9,733 bases of DNA from JAGKXC01 sp964554385 (GTDB lineage Bacteria > Bacteroidota > Bacteroidia > NS11-12g > UBA955), in contig CAZKOM010000085.1 of NCBI GenBank assembly GCA_964554385.1, forward strand, positions 1 to 9,733, read 5' to 3'. Positions 7,395 to 9,733 of this stretch are shown here, one piece after another; the first letter of the stretch is position 1; each line of letters opens with the position of its first letter. The position numbers and the translations under genes were made by a program. The notes under the pieces were generated by a model. It was not told where the DNA came from, made no database searches, and saw only the letters and a program-made list of their open reading frames with translations.

Positions 7395-8144
7395 TTAATA
7401 TTCGATGCCGGTTAAGAAGAGCCCCGTTGCGGGCACTGAATTTCCGGCATCGCTTCTTTGGCCACCCAATAATAATTGTTGAAAGTCTTCAAACGACATT
7501 TTATTCATTCCTACGTCGATTAAAGTCCCAACGGTAGCTCTGACCATATTTCGTAAAAAACGATTCGCAGAAATTTCAAATATCAATCCGTCCTCGGTTT
7601 TCATCCATTGAGAACTAAATACTTCGCAAAGCGGATTATTATTGGGGATATCCCCTTTACAAAATGCCGAAAACGGATGAATCCCAATCATGGTTGAAGC
7701 CGCGCGGTTGGTTAATTCAATGTCTAAGTCTACTAATAAGGGATTCCACCAAGACGTAGATTCCTTAAATACATTTTTCTGAAAATGTATATGGTACTGA
7801 TACAGGCGTTTGGTAGCATCGAAACGAGCATGAAATTTAGAATCTACAGATGTACAGCTAAACACAGCTACATCACCAGGTAGCATTTTATTTAGCCTGT
7901 AAGGTAAATCACCCGGTATTTTTCCGTGAAAATCAAAATGTGCTACAAAATAGGAGGCATGAACACCGCTGTCAGTTCTTCCGCAACCTACAATTTCTAT
8001 GGGATGATTACACAGTTGAGATAGTTTATCTTGTAAGACTTGTTGAACGGTTAAACCATTGGGTTGAATTTGCCACCCGCAGTAGTTGGTTCCCTTATAC
8101 TGCAAATCCAAGCGGTATCTAGATATACTGGTTGCTGAATTCAT
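7395..8144 (-). CDS. truA: tRNA pseudouridine(38-40) synthase TruA
   Basis: Isomerises uridine to pseudouridine at positions 38-40 of the tRNA anticodon arm. Seen here: an N-terminal RYRLDLQYKGTNYCGWQIQPN strand-turn region (9-29); the catalytic motif GCGRTDSGVHA with nucleophile Asp58; the substrate-binding segment RLYQYHI; and the C-terminal RFLRNMVRATVGTLIDVG motif followed by DAGNSVPATGLFLTGIEY. The length of 249 residues is usual for the family. The start is the ATG at 8144, about 10 residues before the conserved first strand. The gene is convergent with the giant gene and their stop codons are separated by only two bases (7393-7394). A nested inverted repeat lies within its final codons (7403-7452). 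It lies 81 bases downstream of the thiolase gene on the same strand and could share its transcript. Confidence 0.97.
   Translation of the reverse strand: MNSATSISRYRLDLQYKGTNYCGWQIQPNGLTVQQVLQDKLSQLCNHPIEIVGCGRTDSGVHASYFVAHFDFHGKIPGDLPYRLNKMLPGDVAVFSCTSVDSKFHARFDATKRLYQYHIHFQKNVFKESTSWWNPLLVDLDIELTNRAASTMIGIHPFSAFCKGDIPNNNPLCEVFSSQWMKTEDGLIFEISANRFLRNMVRATVGTLIDVGMNKMSFEDFQQLLLGGQRSDAGNSVPATGLFLTGIEY
7403..7452 (+). terminator. Nested inverted repeat between convergent genes, possible terminator
   Basis: A perfect 9-bp inverted repeat, CGATGCCGG (7403-7411) and CCGGCATCG (7444-7452), encloses a second GC-rich hairpin made by GCCC (7421-7424) and GGGC (7431-7434). An alternative inner pairing is CCCG/CGGG around TTG. 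It begins 11 bases after the stop of the 1507-residue gene, so in that transcript it could end transcription or protect the 3' end; only a weak T-containing stretch (CTTCTTTGG) follows. The whole element is inside the coding end of truA (DAG...TGIE codons), so part of the symmetry may come from the conserved protein sequence. Confidence 0.4.
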
Positions 8145-8225
8145 GGGAATTATATTCGGAGCGCGCTCGTTGGTAGTAAATGGTAATTTAATTTACAGCC
8201 ACAACAGTGAATACGGTTCAGTTTT
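8145..8225 (-). promoter_or_regulatory. Spacer upstream of truA with a palindrome and a -10-like box
   Basis: This 81-bp gap between the thiolase stop and the truA start holds a perfect 10-bp palindrome GAGCGCGCTC (8159-8168). On the minus strand TATAAT lies at 8154-8149, four bases before the truA ATG. An AT-rich inverted repeat GTAAAT/ATTTAC (8176-8181 and 8191-8196) is also present. The TATAAT box sits too close to the start for a usual leader, and it is not the Bacteroidota TAnnTTTG form. A promoter or operator here is only a possibility. I see no terminator for the thiolase gene. Confidence 0.2.
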
Positions 8226-9428
8226 TTATTGGCAATTCTCGTAAACGATGGCACATCCTTGCCCTACGCCAATACACATCGTTGCCAATCCATATTTAAG
8301 CGCAGAATTACGTTTCATTTGATGCAATAGTGTTGCAGAAATCCTGGTCCCAGAGGCTCCCAATGGATGCCCGATGGCTATACTCCCCCCTTGAGGATTT
8401 ACAATTTCTCTGGCTATTTCTAATTCACGCATGCTAGCTATAACTTGAGATGCAAACGCTTCATTCAATTCGGCAATATCCAGATCATTAACACCAATAC
8501 CAGCATGTTTAAGTGCCTTACGTGTGGCGGGTACGGGGCCAATACCCATGATAGCGGGGTCAACGCCGGCAGCACCCATGCCTGCAATTCGGGCGATCGG
8601 CGAAAGGTTTAATTCTTTCAATTTTTGTTCAGAAACCAAAATGCAAACCGCAGCTCCATCATTAATACCGGAAGAATTCCCCGCGGTAACCGTTCCTCCT
8701 TCTCTGAAAGCGGGTTTCAACGTGGCCAATACATCGGGCGTTGAAAGTCTTGGATGTTCGTCAGTTGAGAAGAATATGGGTTCTCCCTTTTTCTGTGGTA
8801 TAGGAACGGAAACAATTTCGTCCTGAAATAATCCCGATTCGTTGGCTTTTTGCCAGTTGAGTTGGGTTTCGTAGGCGAATAAATCTTGGTCTTCTCGGCT
8901 AATGTTGAATTGTGTAGCAACATTTTCTGCGGTTTCTCCCATGCTATAGGGGTGGTACATCTTAGCCAAGGTTTTATTGGTAAAACGCCATCCAATAGTA
9001 GTATCATAAATTTCTGAACTACGTTCCCAAGCACTTGCGGCCTTAGCCATTACGAAAGGTGCTCTGGTCATACTTTCTGTACCTCCAGCAATAACAATAT
9101 CCGCCATTCCAGAAGCGATGGCCATGCTTCCGTTCATAATGCTCTGCAAACCGGATGCACACAATCTATTTACGGTATACCCTGGAATTTCAATGGGTAA
9201 ACCAGCAAGTAAACTAGCCATACGAGCCACATTACGGTTGTCTTCACCTGCTTGATTGGCAGCCCCTAAAATTACTTCACTAATCGCTTCTTTGGGAATG
9301 TTGGGATTGCGGTCCAACAGTTGTTTAATTACATGAGCGGCTAAATCATCGGGTCTAATACCCGCTAAGCTTCCTCCGAATTTTCCTACAGGGGTTCTAA
9401 CGATGTCAACAACGTACACTGCTTGCAT
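8226..9428 (-). CDS. Thiolase (acetyl-CoA C-acyltransferase), 3-oxoadipyl-CoA thiolase type
   Basis: Cytoplasmic thiolase that cleaves a 3-oxoacyl-CoA with CoA to give acetyl-CoA and a shortened acyl-CoA. Catalytic residues are visible: nucleophile Cys90 in NRLCASG, Asn322 in NEAFA, His354 in GHPLGASG and Cys385 in MCIGVGQG. The 400-residue length is typical. Several stretches match the PaaJ/PcaF subgroup (3-oxoadipyl-CoA thiolase) as I know it: ANQAGEDNRNVARMA, SRAPFVM-like TRAPFVMAKA, DTTIGWRF, IPQKKGEPI with TDEHPR, and MGIGPVPA. No other phenylacetate or beta-ketoadipate genes are visible, so the substrate is not settled and a fatty-acid or amino-acid role is equally possible. I therefore leave the symbol blank. 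The ATG at 9428 gives the standard MQAVYVVDIVRTPVGKFGG beginning. The stop of the small membrane-protein gene lies 31 bases upstream, which suggests cotranscription. Confidence 0.93.
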   Translation of the reverse strand: MQAVYVVDIVRTPVGKFGGSLAGIRPDDLAAHVIKQLLDRNPNIPKEAISEVILGAANQAGEDNRNVARMASLLAGLPIEIPGYTVNRLCASGLQSIMNGSMAIASGMADIVIAGGTESMTRAPFVMAKAASAWERSSEIYDTTIGWRFTNKTLAKMYHPYSMGETAENVATQFNISREDQDLFAYETQLNWQKANESGLFQDEIVSVPIPQKKGEPIFFSTDEHPRLSTPDVLATLKPAFREGGTVTAGNSSGINDGAAVCILVSEQKLKELNLSPIARIAGMGAAGVDPAIMGIGPVPATRKALKHAGIGVNDLDIAELNEAFASQVIASMRELEIAREIVNPQGGSIAIGHPLGASGTRISATLLHQMKRNSALKYGLATMCIGVGQGCAIVYENCQ

Positions 9429-9459
9429 ACCGCAAAATTGCGCAAATTCCTTGGATATA

Positions 9460-9726
9460 TTACAAAGCGCTCAATATTCCGAAACCTAATTGTAATAATA
9501 AGTACGCCCCGAGTATAGCATAAAGTAATTTTTTAGATGATTTTTTCATGGGTTGCTTCTGTGGCTTTGCTTCCTGGTAGGGTTTTAATATCTCTTTGGA
9601 TTGTTTTGTCAATACTCTGGCTTGTCCTTCGAGTTTAGATCCCTTTAGCAGCAAGAGTAATCCCAATAACAACACCAAAATAGAAGCAACTAAAAATAGT
9701 AAAGCAACATTAAATGCACTCCCCAT
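9460..9726 (-). CDS. Small two-helix membrane protein of unknown function, possibly partial at its 5' end
   Basis: Not recognised as a named family. The 88 visible residues contain one strongly hydrophobic segment at about 6-27 (VALLFLVASILVLLLGLLLLL), a basic, lysine-rich loop at about 28-64 (including KLEGQARVLTKQSKEILKPY and PMKKSSKK), and a second hydrophobic segment at about 66-86 (LLYAILGAYLLLQLGFGIL). By the positive-inside rule the loop should be cytoplasmic and both ends outside, making a helical hairpin. The ATG at 9726 gives a reasonable start, but the frame stays open to the window edge seven bases upstream, so a longer N-terminus cannot be excluded. It precedes the thiolase gene by 31 bases on the same strand and may lead that transcript; no functional link follows from this. 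Confidence 0.65.
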   Translation of the reverse strand: MGSAFNVALLFLVASILVLLLGLLLLLKGSKLEGQARVLTKQSKEILKPYQEAKPQKQPMKKSSKKLLYAILGAYLLLQLGFGILSAL

Positions 9727-9733
9727 TGAAAAT

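Noticed and set aside
9432..9448. Palindrome TTGCGCAA (9438-9445) in the gap upstream of the thiolase start
   Set aside because: Only 8 bp and not extended on either side. Chance occurrence is likely and no regulator is implied.

Overview
The window looks like chromosomal DNA of a member of the Bacteroidota. The main evidence is a PorQ-type outer-membrane protein of the type IX secretion system (T9SS) directly upstream of cytidylate kinase. The moderately AT-rich composition, the lack of clear Shine-Dalgarno sequences before most starts, and a very large secreted protein resembling long hypothetical proteins of this phylum agree with this. No RNA genes, insertion sequences, CRISPR arrays or phage genes are visible. 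Most of the window is ordinary chromosome.

Layout, plus strand (1-7392): porQ occupies about 17/125-1096 and its 5' end is problematic. Cytidylate kinase (cmk, about 1101-1775) starts four bases after the porQ stop. A run of six 20-bp tandem repeats (1751-1870) begins inside the last codons of cmk and supplies its stop codon. A 180-bp non-coding leader follows, then triosephosphate isomerase (tpiA, 2051-2812). After a 56-bp gap comes a 4.5-kb gene for a 1507-residue exported protein of unknown function (2869-7392).

Layout, minus strand (7395-9726, convergent with the above): truA (tRNA pseudouridine synthase, 8144-7395) ends two bases from the stop of the giant gene. The last 50 bases of truA contain a nested inverted repeat that could end the plus-strand transcript. 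Upstream of truA are a thiolase of the 3-oxoadipyl-CoA type (9428-8226) and a small two-helix membrane protein (9726-9460) that may continue past the window edge. These three minus-strand genes are closely spaced and could be cotranscribed.

Functionally the window mixes housekeeping genes (pyrimidine nucleotide kinase, glycolysis, tRNA modification, acyl-CoA metabolism) with two cell-envelope genes: porQ for T9SS substrate attachment and the giant exported protein. I see no convincing new multi-gene system. The points most worth checking are the cmk-end minisatellite, the disrupted porQ start, the giant orphan protein and the convergent hairpin.
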